The notes under the pieces were generated by a model. The model ran no database searches. It was not told the origin of the DNA and saw only the letters and a list, made by a program, of their open reading frames with translations. A stretch of DNA of 64,000 nt from Solen grandis (lineage: Eukaryota > Mollusca > Bivalvia > Adapedonta > Solenidae), in NCBI GenBank assembly GCA_021229015.1, contig CM037778.1, forward strand, positions 84,150,848 through 84,214,847, read 5' to 3'. Below are positions 22,555-33,235 of the stretch, piece after piece (positions within the stretch are counted from its first letter, which is position 1; the number at the start of each line of letters is the position of its first letter). A program made the position numbers and the translations under genes.

Positions 22555-23280
22555 TTTAATCCATTGGCAAAACAAAAAACAGCCTCTACAAAGTATGGCC
22601 TTTGTTCTGTTACAAACTTAACTGTGACGGACGAAACTGAAACTTGTTCAATGCCTGTTTGGAATCACAAGCTTTTGAAAATGCTTAATCCAAACTCCTC
22701 CTCACAACTGTTCCTAAACACTTTGATGACTGCATTCTACAAAATGCAACGTCCACAATACAGGTGTCTCCAATTACAACTCTCAAAAATGTTGTCAATG
22801 TAAAAGACTTTTTATAAGACACATTTCATTGAAATTACATCTGTGTCAGTAGAAAAGATGCAAAACTGCAGTGTGTGCTTTGCTTTCATTGAAACTGACA
22901 ACGTAAAAAGTAAGTTTATCAAACTCAAAAAGTGCCACTACAAACAGTTAAAATCAAAGTTAAAAACCCAGGTCAACATAACAGCACATCATGATTTTGA
23001 AGATCTTCCAAAAAAAAAACTGACAATTAAACATGACACCATTTCATCATTCTTCGACATAGAAAGGAAGTCTACACTAATTACCAATGTTGATATGCTT
23101 GAAGACTTCCTAATTCTCAACAACCCCAACAAAGATTCAGTTAGATTGAGCAATGTTACATGTCTCTCACACTACATTTTGCAACATGTTCTTCATTGGA
23201 AGTACTTTTTGACCATGCCAAATGCTTGTATATGTTTTGATTCAAGTTCCTTTTATAATTTTATTTTTATTCTTATCTAG
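22555..23280 (+). pseudogene. Second copy of the terminal exon of the RPA-like gene
   Basis: The copy opens with KTASTKYGL (from about 22570), matching exon 3 of the upstream gene. Its OB-fold half has in-frame deletions and a stop near 22803. The zinc-ribbon half is open from 22843 to 23280. One ribbon Cys is lost (LKLKKCHYK against LKCKKCHYK upstream), so zinc binding is probably impaired. Unlike copy 1, it lacks the extra A after the ribbon, so the segment through DIERKSTLIT stays in frame. No upstream exons accompany it. It is best read as a decayed tandem duplicate. Confidence 0.7.
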
Positions 23281-23329
23281 TCTTAGATTGTAGTTTAATA
23301 CAGATTTTTCATATACCAACATACATTGA

Positions 23330-23547
23330 CTTCTTACCTTTGTTCTATTACAAATGTTACTGTGGCAGACCAAACTGAAACTTGTTCAATGCCTGTGTTG
23401 AAGGACGAGCTTTTGAAAATGTTTATTCAGACTCCTCCTATCAGTTCACAAATGTTGTTCCCAAAAACTTTGATGGCCACATTCAACTAAATACAACGTT
23501 GACAGTACAGGTGTCTCCTAACAGCGCATCATGATTATGAAGATTTC

Positions 23548-23580
<33 letters not shown>

Positions 23581-23800
23581 AAACCTGACAATTGAACATG
23601 ATTACCCCATTTCACCATTCTTAGACATAGAAAGAAAGTCTAGGTGGTTTTTCATATACCAACATACATTGACTTATTACCATGGTTCTTTTTTTTTTTT
23701 TTTTTTTGAAAGTACTGTGGCAGAGACCAAACTGAAACTTGTTCAACAATGTTACATGTCGGCAAAAAGTGCCTCAGCTGTAATTTTTCTAATTCTCATT
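23330..23800 (+). pseudogene. Third, heavily decayed copy of the terminal exon
   Basis: Fragments of the OB-fold half (tgttctattacaaatgtt, gtggcagaccaaactgaaac, ttgttcccaaa) and of the tail (ctgacaattgaacatgat, cattcttagacatagaaa, gtgcctcagctgtaa) occur in order. A poly-C run (about 23547-23579) and a poly-T run (about 23690-23707) interrupt them. No coding capacity remains. Confidence 0.65.
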
Positions 23801-23974
23801 TCACATTCTGTACCAAAGCCTTGCACACTTCTTTTGCAACATGTCCTTAATGGAAGTATTTTTTTACTTTGCCAAATGCTTGTATATGTTTTGATTTAAG
23901 TTCCTTTTTTATATTTTATCTAGTTATGTCATTTGTCTAGTCTTAGGTAACACATTGGCATTTGTAACTAACAG

Positions 23975-24540
23975 TTTTCAAACTGATTCAACATAAATAA
24001 TCACCAAATTTAGACATTGTGTCATGCAAAAAAAAAATCTGCAGCTCCATTGTCAAGGACACACTCAAGGTTTAAACATATCAAATGTGGTTTATATTTT
24101 GTTTCCGTTTCAAAACATTGCCATTCAATGTCTAATATTAATGTTTTTCAACACAAATGTTCACAATTTCGAAACCATATGGCATGCAAAGCTCCTGATC
24201 TAGCTCACACTTAAGATCAAAGGTCAAAAATTGTGTTGATATTTCATTTCAATTTCATAACTTTGTTTTTCCATGATGAATTATACATTCATAAACAACA
24301 CATTTTCACAATCATAAGACAAAATGCCATTAAAAATTTAAGGTCTATAGTGTTATTGTCAAAGTTACACACAAATTTAAAAGGTCAAAAACATGGATTA
24401 TTTTGTTTCCACTTCACAAATTTGTTTTACCTCTTCATTGAAAAGTCTTATTCAGTATCAGGGAAATTTTTGCAAAACAAAAAACGTGTATTTAAGGAGC
24501 ATTCCTAACTTCTGTGACATATCTCGTTTTCTTTACACTT
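23975..24540. repeat. Tandem repeat, about 160-bp monomers
   Basis: This shares 'caacacaaatgttcaca', 'gtcatgcaaa', 'ctccattgtcaagg' and 'cataactttgttttccatgat' with the array at 1935-2440. About three units are visible. Confidence 0.6.
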
Positions 24541-24695
24541 GTTTTCCATTAATAAAAACATGAATCTACATTGTGTTCTTGTTTTAATTTCATTCCGTGT
24601 CCAAAAATTACTATTGTAAATTACATTTCTCTTCAAATCCTCCTCCATAAATGTTAAGCCTAACTAACGCTATTCTTTAAACATAGTCACATTTA

Positions 24696-24991
24696 TAGCT
24701 CACCTTACCACTTTTGCTCTAGATAACATTTTAGGATTGATTAATGTCCATTGTCCACACATCAGTCTGTCGTCCAAAAATTAGTTTGTTTGCACTCGAG
24801 CATCTTCTTTTCTTTTGTACTCAAAACTTTATGATGTTTATAGCCTTCAAGTCAAGTTAAACTTTTCCTGAGTTAGACTATTAGTCAGTAGTTGCATGCC
24901 TTTTTATATCAAAAATAGCCAGATTTCACATTGTTTCCTTTAAAGACTATTTATCTCAGGTGAGCGATCTAGGGCCATCATGGCCCTCTTG
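24696..24991 (-). mobile_element. Short Helitron-like element copy
   Basis: Read on the minus strand it has the CAAGAGGGCCATGATGGCCC head (24991 leftwards), the subterminal GCTCACCTGA motif, and a TAGCTCACC end at 24696. It is about 296 bp and lacks the 165-bp ladder. Its right edge abuts the 154-bp direct repeat at 24992, so it probably inserted at that boundary. Confidence 0.7.
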
Positions 24992-25567
24992 TTACGAGTT
25001 CTAACCGTTTATAGTTGAAATAGTTCATATCTACAGTGTCTTTGGACTTAGTTACGTGAATCGTGGGCTGTTTTCATTCATCCATTTCGTGCATATGAGA
25101 TATTTGCGACAGAACGTTGGTATTTTACCGTTGTGAAATTTGGAGCGATTTCTTCTCTAGTTAATACATTTTGATAGTTGAAGCGAAAGGGAGAAAAAAA
25201 ATATGGAACGCTTCACGAATTTGCGTGTCATCCTTGCGCTACATCATACCCATTCTTCTCGGCAACTTTTGGAACGTTTTAGACCAATCAAGAAGGGGCC
25301 CTGTTCCTAAAGTTGACCAATCAGATGCGGGGAATTGTTTCAATAGTTGTTTATGGACGCCATCTTGTTTATCCCTTCGTGAAGGCATTTCCATGTCTTT
25401 TCATTTGGATTTTTACGAGTTCTAACCGTTTATAGTTGAAATAGTTAATATCTACAGTGTCTTTGGACTTATTAACGTGAATCGTGGGCTGTTTTCATTC
25501 ATCCATTTCGTGCATATGTGAGATATTTGTGACAGAACGTTGGTATTTTACCGTTGTGAAATTTGGA
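24992..25567 (+). promoter_or_regulatory. Duplicated 154-bp segment flanking a CCAAT/YY1-type promoter
   Basis: Two direct repeats (24992-25144 and 25413-25567, offset 421 bp) are nearly identical, starting TTACGAGTTCTAACCGTTTA and ending CCGTTGTGAAATTTGGA. The spacer contains two CCAAT boxes (gaccaatcaag near 25283 and gaccaatcag near 25315) and GACGCCATCTTG (about 25356), a YY1/initiator-like sequence common at TATA-less starts. This probably drives host gene 2. Which repeat is ancestral is unclear. An 84-codon ORF here looks like chance. Confidence 0.45.
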
Positions 25568-26253
25568 TTTTTTTGTCCGATATTTTGTATCATTTTAAAG
25601 ACGTGCTTAACTGTTTAAAACAGACTGTTAATGTGTGTTTTTGTGTTTATCCACATTACAGTGACTGTTAGTCTTGGTCACCTTTTTGTTTTAACGTGAT
25701 CAGCAAGTGTATTCTGTATATTATGGAACTGCAGGATCCTGATTAAAATTCAAGGTAATATTTATGTTTCTGATGCATGAAAGACTGAAATTCGGTACAA
25801 AATATATACCGATTCAATCAAATGCAAAATAGATTGATGACCACGTTATCAATATCGATTGCATTTGGTAGTTAGTACGATTTGTTTACATTCGCGAAAA
25901 CACATGACTGTATTTTGTTTTGGTTAAATAAAGTGAAAAAGAATGGATGTTTTACTTGAAATTTTGATGATATTTCTTCTTGTAATGAAGATTGTTTGCA
26001 AATGACATTTGAGTTGATTTATGTCCTGTTTTCTCCCCTTTTTTATTCCCTTTCTTATTCCAATAGATCTAATAAACCTAGTGAGTTATATTCATGAATA
26101 TTGTGTTGTGTATGAGTTATATTCATGAATATTGTGTTTTGTAAAAGCCCACTCTGAAATTCTACAATGTAAATATACAGATACAGAGCAATACATTCCT
26201 GCTGACACATACATTACCGGACAATAAATATTAAAATTTGTCATGTGTTTCAG
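25568..26253 (+). other. Putative 5' UTR exon and first intron of host gene 2
   Basis: A donor-like AAATTCAAG|GTAATA at 25754/25755 could end a non-coding first exon. The next acceptor is gtgtttcag|TCATGAG at 26253/26254. A short direct repeat (gagttatattcatgaatattgtgtt, twice near 26080-26145) lies in the intron. Confidence 0.4.
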
Positions 26254-26378
26254 TCATGAGCTCTAAACTGGATCTTGCTTTCAAACGCCGACCCAACGGT
26301 GAACTTTCCATTGGCTACTCCCCTGCTGCTTTAGCAATTACCAAGTGCCGTACTAAAAGACCGCAACATGCAGCTCAA

Positions 26379-27523
26379 TAGGGCTGACCATTGACCCCAA
26401 AAATGACTATTGCGATACTATCGATAGTCAGTATGTTGCTATTGCAATAGTTCAACTATTGCAGGATTAATATTGCAATGCATTGCGATACTTTTGCTTT
26501 ACCAATGACCCTTTGACTCATGTCTTATAAAAGGGAAATAAATGTATCAGTTAACTATAAACATTTTTTATCTTTTTTTATTTGAAAATCGGAAAATGTT
26601 TGTCTCTTTGGTATTGTGTACTTCGGTTCCAAGACATTCAACATGTTTCTGAAGCCAGGATTCTCCACAACCGAGAAAGGTCTTATATCCTTGACTATGA
26701 ATTGCGTGATAGCGGTGGCTCTAGCTGACGAACACTGCAGTCTGCCACTGTTTGTAAAGTAAGTTCGCACCGAACCACTTGATCGCGTAGTATCAGTGCT
26801 AGGGACCGAATCTGCAGAGCTGAGTGTAGGATGCTTTCGTCTTATGTGATCGGTAAGATTTGTCGTATTGCCCGAGTATTTGAATAAGTTCATACATAAT
26901 TTATAAGCGACTTGCCTTTCGTCGATCTTGTCCTCAACCTTAATAAACCGAAAATGTTTCCAGACTGCCGATTTTGCACTTTTGTTTTCAACTATTTGAA
27001 ACTGAATGTCACGCGAGCGAGTCGCCATGATGTTTATTTCAGGTACGGTATAATTCCAGAACCATAGCATGCTCACGTCAGCGATAAACGTAATGTTTAT
27101 TTCAGCTATGTTAATCATGTTATATAAACATACGAAAATAAAATATGTTATACTTTATACACAGTTCAAGAAAACGTTATTGACTTGTAAATTGAGATTG
27201 TTTTGATTTGTTGTTCGAACTCAAAAGCTATTATTATGAGTCAATTTTATCGTCATTCGTCAGTGATTTAGCCATATCCATCCCTTACATGTACATTAGA
27301 CTGGCAACAAATCCTAAAAACTGACACGATATGAATTACTCTTTTAACTGCAACGTTAGGGAATGTTTGTTGGTTTTTTTTCTTTTGCTTAACAGATAGA
27401 CTATCGATAGTCAGGAACATTATCGGCGATATTATCGATGGTCAGAAACCACTATCGATGCAGTACTATCGTCCTCATAACCATTGCAATTAATCGATAG
27501 TCCGATCCATCGGCCCAGCCCTA
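26379..27523 (-). mobile_element. hAT element inside a host exon, 1145 bp
   Basis: The termini are TAGGGCTGACCA on the left and GGCCCAGCCCTA on the right. The element is flanked by perfect 8-bp duplications CAGCTCAA (26371-26378 and 27524-27531), diagnostic of hAT. Subterminal CTATCGATAG-type palindromes recur at both ends (about 26417-26430 and 27400-27500), likely transposase-binding sites. The first three bases, TAG, form an in-frame stop in the host exon. It carries a truncated BED zinc-finger ORF on the minus strand and no catalytic domain, so it cannot move on its own. Confidence 0.92.
26555..27028 (-). pseudogene. BED zinc-finger fragment of a hAT transposase
   Basis: The ORF begins MATRSRDIQF at 27028 and runs 157 residues. 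SAVWKHFRF and TTNLTDHIRRKHP mark the BED finger. The first Cys of the usual C-x2-C pair is replaced (VAYKLC), so the finger is probably non-functional. The remainder resembles the N-terminal linker of ZBED/hAT transposases (RPFSVVENPGFRNMLNVLEPKY). The RNase-H-like catalytic domain and dimerisation domain are absent. An in-frame upstream ATG would extend the ORF to 27118, but the MATRSR start fits the family better. Confidence 0.75.
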
Positions 27524-28357
27524 CAGCTCAACTACCCAACAAAGTGCACAAGGCGGCAGAGGAATCTGTGCTGAGACTTGGTGGGAGTGTTGATCGTCGC
27601 ACAGATGTTCTTGGCCAATACAAACTTCAGTTTGGGCAGTTCCATGGGATGACGTTCTGCTGGCTGCTGCAGAATGCTTTGGGGTATGCAGCATTTCTCT
27701 GCTACCCCATTCGCAATGAGCTACAATCAACAGCCCCTCTTAGTGTGAACAAGTTCAAATTGAAGGTAAAGTATAAAAATATGTGTACACTTAAATAAAT
27801 ATGTGAGCATATCACTAACGGTGCTTGTTACTGTTTTTGTTAAAGTTCAAAATAAGAAGTACTATTTTGTATACAGTTATAAAGTATTAATGCTTATTCC
27901 TTTCATGAGTCAATATGATGTGCAAAAGATTTTTTTTTCATTCAGGAGTACCTACTTATGTTTCCTGAGGGCAAAGAGGCATACGACATGAAGGCTGCTG
28001 AAAATGAGGCTAAACAGCAGAAGCTGCGTTTTCCATCAAAGATCTCTACAACAGGTATCCCATGTAAGCATTGTTTATAGCATTCCTGATCATTTTACAT
28101 GAAACAAGAACCTCAGTTTAGTGTTTTAAAAGCCTGCATGGACATGTTGTGTTGTAATTCTTTATTTCATTAAGAATTACATTTTCAATTTATGGTTTCA
28201 GCATCAAGTAAGAGTGCTCATGATGATGCTGACACGGATGATGCTTCATTAATAAATGCAGTCCAGGAGTTTGAGTCTAGCCAGACCTCTGCACTAGCCA
28301 CTGTGACTGCACCTTAGACGCCTCGCACAGTTGCTGATATGTTATCATACAAACCAG

Positions 28358-29260
28358 GTATAATTTTGCAATAAAAAATAAACAATATATAGTGAATTTT
28401 CTAGGTTTCCGTCATAGGAAATATTATGAAACAGGAATAGGAATTGCTCTAAGCCAGATAGCCGGTTCAATTGAATTAAAAATATTTGAATAGTTGAAGA
28501 GAAAAAGATATATCATTACTCACTATAAAATTCAAAGTGTATTGTATTAAGCATAGATCTTCTACAAGCAATGTAACCTCATTTTCTTACAATAACTTTC
28601 TGGATACTTGTGAAATAAAATCATGATAAATAATATTTTGTGAAATTGTATTTTTGTACTTAATTGTTATTTTTTTCAATAAGATGGCAGCCTGCTGGTA
28701 AGTATTCTTAGGAATATGTATTTAACCCATGGTGAGCTTGGCCTAACTCTTATGTATCATAGACCTAAGTGGTTTGGTATTACTTTTGAGAATCCACAGT
28801 TGTAGAAAAAAAAAATTGTGTTGCACTGTAACCAACTGTCTTTAGTAACACTATTTAAAAATTACAGGTGGGGGTTCTGAAATTTGGCAATAAATGTTGT
28901 TACATAGCAGCACATATTTTTGCTACTCATTGTAGATAGATTTACTCATCTTTTCACTTCATTTTTTTTTCCATAGCTGCTTTATATATTGTCAATGTGA
29001 GGCTTTTTTTGTTCAACCTCATTTCTTCATAGCTATATATTTTTATACATTGTGAGTGGCTTTTTGTCTTATTATCCTTTTGTAGTTATATCCATTTCCT
29101 TCAAAGTCTTTCCTGCTTTTTTAAATTATTCCCATAAGTGATGAATCTTTTGGTTTGCTTTCTCTTTCCTTTTTGTTTCCTCGCTTAGATTTCAATACTT
29201 GAAAATGATAATAATGAAATGATTTGTTTTCTGCTTGCTATACATTGTACTATGGATTGT
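28358..29260. other. No gene recognised
   Basis: AT-rich DNA following the last identified donor of host gene 2, possibly intronic. No coding exon or repeat is recognised. Confidence 0.4.
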
Positions 29261-29273
29261 ATGATTTCATACC

Positions 29274-29307
29274 CGCTGTGCCCTATGGGGACCCGTAGGG
29301 CACAGCG
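29274..29307. repeat. Perfect hairpin at left edge of virus-like block
   Basis: GCTGTGCCCTA (29275-29285) pairs with TAGGGCACAGC (29296-29306), with one further C-G pair outside and an inner GGG-GA-CCC stem. It is GC-rich in an AT-rich setting. Its position upstream of the promoter and virus-like ORFs suggests a terminal or origin hairpin remnant, but no partner copy was found downstream before or after the gap. Confidence 0.5.
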
Positions 29308-29488
29308 TCCGCTACACACCCACTGCCCTGCCGACCAATAGAATGTGTCCTTTCATCAGCAATCGACGGCAGTGATTGTTTTTCACGCGCTAGACATGAC
29401 GACAATTGTATTCTTCACGTGCACATCATAGCAACAAGCAAAACAAACATTATTCAGCCAATCAGAGCCTACTTAACAGAATAAACAA

Positions 29489-29552
29489 TATAAAATAACA
29501 GTCAAAACAAACTTTGAATCATTCAGAATACAGTGGGCGTCGAGTGTAGTCG
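29489..29552 (+). promoter_or_regulatory. TATA promoter of AT-rich virus-like block
   Basis: TATAAAAT at 29489-29496 lies 64 bp before the ATG at 29553. TCAGAATACAGTGG near 29523 is a plausible initiator about 30 bp downstream. A CCAAT box (gccaatcaga) is near 29457. Confidence 0.5.
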
Positions 29553-29729
29553 ATGAGTGCTATATTGAACATTCACGTTAATTTAACGGAGGATCAGTTA
29601 ACCTATTTAGGTTTAGATAAACTTGTGTTACATTTTCATAATAAAATAGACATTAGTGAAAGGAAAGTGACTCTTGGTGATTCTATAAGGGGGATTGAGG
29701 ACACAAAGGAGGAGGAAAGTAAATCGTGA
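29553..29729 (+). CDS. Small ORF 1 of virus-like block, unknown
   Basis: A 58-residue ORF starts MSAILNIHV and is acidic at its end (DTKEEESKS). It is the first ATG after the TATA box, with the TGA at 29727-29729. No domain is recognised. It is followed four bases later by the next ORF on the same strand. Confidence 0.4.
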   Translation: MSAILNIHVNLTEDQLTYLGLDKLVLHFHNKIDISERKVTLGDSIRGIEDTKEEESKS

Positions 29730-29732
29730 GTA

Positions 29733-29903
29733 ATGGAAAACTTTGAGCATCTTATAATTAAACTAGTATCAGTAAATTTTATGAGACAAGAATTGCAAAG
29801 AGCTAGATCTAGAGATATACCAAGAATTTATTTAAGACTTGAAAGAAAATTAAGAGAAATATTAGATATATTATATAATTTACAATCAGAAGATGACTAC
29901 TAA
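29733..29903 (+). CDS. Small ORF 2 of virus-like block, unknown
   Basis: A 56-residue ORF (starts MENFEHLIIK) is rich in Arg, Leu and Ile and is probably one amphipathic helix. The ATG is four bases after the preceding stop. Codon use is strongly A/T-biased with AGA for Arg and TTA for Leu, as throughout the block to 35.24 kb. Its end overlaps an ATG at 29892 that opens towards the capsid-like frame. Confidence 0.4.
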   Translation: MENFEHLIIKLVSVNFMRQELQRARSRDIPRIYLRLERKLREILDILYNLQSEDDY

Positions 29904-30769
29904 AAACGAAAAAAAAAGACATTTTAACCGAGGCAGAAGTCGGTAATACTGAACAACAAACTGAATTTGGTTTTGGTGGTGGAACATCATCAGGCAATGT
30001 AGGCATAGACACTAACTTTACTAGACAAGAAGATAGAGGTTATTCTGAAACAGTTACATTCAGTCGAACTTATATGCATTTTCTTGGTGCTGGTATTGAT
30101 GCAACTGGGGGTGCTTTTGAAACTGATGAAAATAAAGAATTATGTGTATCATATGACTGGGGTGCATCTTATTTACCCTATAATACAACAAAGGCTTCTG
30201 TATTACCAACACATTTATGGAAATATATGTCAAGAGCTAATTCATATAAAATACTTAACCACTCATTTAGTTGTAGTGATTTAATATGTAGTAGAGATGA
30301 AATACAAGCAGATGGTAGAATAGTAACAACTCCACAAACAGACACAATAGAAGTCTTTGAAGATTATTCTGGTAAATTCAGACCACATAATATTGTCCCA
30401 ATAGGTAAAAGAGGTCTATTTGAAGTCAATAGAAACTTTACTGTTGTCGAACCACAAAATATAAATGAAGGTACAATACCAAGAGCTAAAATAAGATTTC
30501 CACCAGAAATGACATTATCATTAAAACATGAAAATACTGATGAACTTGACTCAACAGTTTTCGACCCTTATAATGGTTTATTTACGGTTACTAATTGGAA
30601 AACAGGTCAAGGACTAAGTAGATCATTCAACTTTGATTCAGGTAGAATTCCATGTGCTAGTTTTGCAGATATGGGTGCACAACCATGTAATGTAAATAGC
30701 TTAAAATTAGCTAATAAATTATTATCAACAGTATACGGTACAAGCAAATATGGCAACTCAAATAAATAG
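29892..30769 (+). pseudogene. Capsid-like ORF (weakly parvovirus VP-like), frameshifted
   Basis: The open frame 30074-30769 (231 codons from its ATG) extends upstream without a stop to about 29915. There an A-run seems to carry a one-base indel relative to the ATG at 29892. A Gly-rich N-terminal segment (FGFGGGTSSGN) precedes SYDWGASYLPYN, THLWKYM and VFEDYSGKF. These are in the order of the Gly-rich, Pro-Tyr and strand regions of parvovirus-type jelly-roll capsids. The similarity is by eye and weak. It is best treated as a viral structural protein relic; no attempt is made to restore it. Confidence 0.4.
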
Positions 30770-31560
30770 AAGTCCAATAATACATCCAAACTCATTCACC
30801 TTTTTTCACTGCAAGGGAAAAGCTAATAGAGGGCACAATTTAAATGTACATATAGTTCAACAATTGAATTCTTTATTCACCAACTGGAGGAATAAACCTA
30901 TTCTTGTTAGGTGATCAAGCAGAAAGATTAAACACTGTCTATAAAGATAACTATGAAAAATCAGCTGCAGATAGATTAAGATATAATTTCGGTGTTCATG
31001 CTGAAGATTTTGTATGCCATTAACTGGATATGTATGCTGATGCTAGTAAAGAAAAACCACAACCTACTAAAAAACCAGAAGTTAAAAAGAATCAACATTA
31101 GAAGAGTATCAGAAAAATTAGAACAAAAAGGATTTGATACTAAAATAAAAACAACAGAAAGAGATGTAACAGTAGCAGTAGATACAGATGCACTAGAAAA
31201 AGCTAATATAAATGAATTACCACCAATGATGCAAGCTAGAGTACTCAAAGGGGTTTAGGATTAGATGCTGAAATGATTGACGAATTCCTTGAAGACATGT
31301 TACCAGAACAAGTACATGATAATTTAAGTGCAAATGATAAAGAAAAGTACAAAATAAACCAAGCAGATGAACTATTAACTGACAAAAAATAATGAACCAT
31401 TATTACCTGTACAAGTTAAACCATCAACATCAGGGTCACCAAGAGCAAATAATATGAGATTTATAAGACCAAGAGAGTTATGGAAAGAAATAGGTGTACC
31501 AGATCCACCAGTATGGACAAACCCAAAAACACAAAACAGATACACACCATATCCAAAACA
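30751..31560 (+). pseudogene. Decayed virus-like ORFs, unknown
   Basis: A further ATG (30751) overlaps the capsid-like ORF end. From there the coding-like signal, with the same AGA/ACA/ATA-rich codon use, switches frame several times to about 31560. The longest stretch (30992-31258) encodes a charged helical segment (RRVSEKLEQKGFD) and continues in another frame to about 31392. The last segment before the repeat (RELWKEIGVPDPP) is cut at about 31561 by the inserted element and appears to resume after 33235. No domain is identified. Confidence 0.4.
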
Positions 31561-33235
31561 AGAAAGTCAGTAGAACTGACAGATGCTCCCCGAAGAACGT
31601 CATTGTTACAAATAAGGCCTTGGTCAATGGGTGGGAGGATATGTTGAATCCCCATTCCTAAATCATATCTATTCTCCTCATCAGATGAGATGTTTTACCA
31701 ACTCTAATTTGGAGACTTAGTAACAGTTTACTATTTAATATGATAATACGTGTTACTCATCAGATCTTTCATTGATTTTTTTTTAGTTTTTATACTACTA
31801 AAAATTAAGTCACACATTTCAATGTGTGCTCATATCAATGAGGTTAACCAACACTCTTGACATATGACTGGATATTTGAAATAGTGTATAATGGCCTAAA
31901 CAACAATTAGCTGACATGATTATGATTGACATTACTAGCATACTGAATTTTGTTGGGTTTTGTTTAAATGATATCTCCTGTTAAATTAGGCAAATGACAT
32001 GAATATTAGTCAACAACATGGTAGTAGGGGCCATAACTCTCTTAAAAATTGAGGAACCAGGTCACGTCGACGATATGCGTATCTACTCTGGTATTAAAGC
32101 TTCCCATAAAGTTTTGTTGAATTCAAGCCATTAGTTCCTGAGAAATAGCCCGGACAAGAATCATGCAATATGTACTATAGGCCAAAAAGTCAATGGGCCT
32201 TAACTCTTTGAAAATTTTAGGAATCGGGTCATGCTGACGATATGCGCATCTCCTCTTGGTAATAAAGCTTCCCATAAAGTTTCATTGAATTCAAGCCATT
32301 AGTTCCTGAGAAATAGCCCGGACAAGAATCATGCAATATGTACTATAGGCCAAAAAGTCAAGGGGCCTTAACTCTGTGAAAAATTGAGGAACCAGGTCAC
32401 GCCGACGATATGCGTATCTACTCTTGGTGATAAAGCTTCCCATAAAGTTTTGTTGAATTCAAGCCATTAGTTCCTGAGAAATAGTCCGGACAAGAATCAT
32501 GCAATATGTACTATAGGCCAAAAAGTCAAGAGGCCTTAACTCTTTGAATAATTTAGGAATCGGGTCATGCTGACGATATGCGCTTCTCCTCTTTGTAATA
32601 AAGCTTCCCATAAAGTTTTGTTGAATTCAAGCCATTAGTTCCTGAGAAATAGCCCGGACAAGAATCATGCAATATGTACTATAGGCCGAAAAGTCAATGG
32701 GCCATAACTCTTGTGAAAAATTGAGGAACCGGTCACGCCGACGATATGCGTATCTACTCTTGGTGATAAACCCAAAGTTTGTTGAATTCAAGCCATTAAT
32801 TCCTGAGAAATAGCCCGGACAAGAATCATGCAATATGAACTATAGGCCAAAAAGTCAAGGGGCCTTAACTCTGTGAAAAATTTAGGAATTGGGTCATGCT
32901 GACGATATGCGCATCTCCTCTTGGTAATAAAGCTTCCCATAAAGTTTCGTTGAATTCAAGCTATTAGTTCCTGAGAAATAGCCCGGACAAGAATCATGCA
33001 ATATGTACTATAGGCCGAAAAGTCAATGGGCCATAACTCTGTGAAAAATTTAGGAATCGGGTCATGCTGACGATATGCGCATCTCCTCTTGGTAATAAAG
33101 CTTTCCATAAAGTTTCGTTGAATTCAAGCCGTTAGTTCCTGAGAAATAGTCCGGACAAGGAAAGTGTGACGGACGAACGGACGGATGGACGGACGGACGA
33201 AGCGGCGACTATATGCGTCACCTTCGGTGAGCATA
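31561..33235 (+). mobile_element. Non-autonomous repeat inserted in virus-like block, 168-bp ladder
   Basis: The head is gtcagtagaactgac (imperfect palindrome) and the tail is an acggacgg minisatellite followed by gcggcgactatatgc and gagcataatta. The interior has seven monomers: gccattagttcctg recurs at 32127, 32295, 32463, 32631, 32792, 32960 and 33129 (168 bp, once 161). A short copy with the same head and tail design lies at 43438-43783. The class is probably Helitron-like by layout. It separates two parts of the virus-like block. Confidence 0.75.

Larger units (their letters stand above)
26254..28357 (+). pseudogene. Host gene 2: unknown protein with GQYK..F...TFxWLLxN motif, split by hAT
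   Basis: The exons are 26254-26378 plus 27532-27765 (one original exon), 27946-28063 and 28202-28357. The ATG is at 26256, after acceptor cag|TC. Junction phases agree: AAG|GTAAAG with ttcag|GAG in phase 0, and CCCAT|GTAAGC with tttcag|CATC in phase 1. The core GQYKLQFGQFHGMTFCWLL recalls the short G-x-Y/H-G-x-T-F motif of exodeoxyribonuclease X C-terminal or DUF3820-like domains; that link is weak. The tail is Asp/Ser/Glu-rich. An in-frame TAG (28315-28317) precedes the last donor (CCAG|GTATAA), consistent with a CAG-to-TAG change. Later exons are not found. Confidence 0.6.

Noticed and set aside
23531..23899. 122-codon ORF with a poly-Pro tract
   Set aside because: It is created by the poly-C run and sits on the decayed third copy of the RPA-like exon.
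31461..31655. Minus-strand ORFs in the virus-like block (also 30976-31248 and 33561-33842)
   Set aside because: All are shadows of the plus-strand frames or cross the repeat boundary.
31561..33235. CRISPR-like array (seven regular repeats)
   Set aside because: The 168-bp monomers have no unique spacers and the host is an animal; it is an internal ladder of a transposable element.
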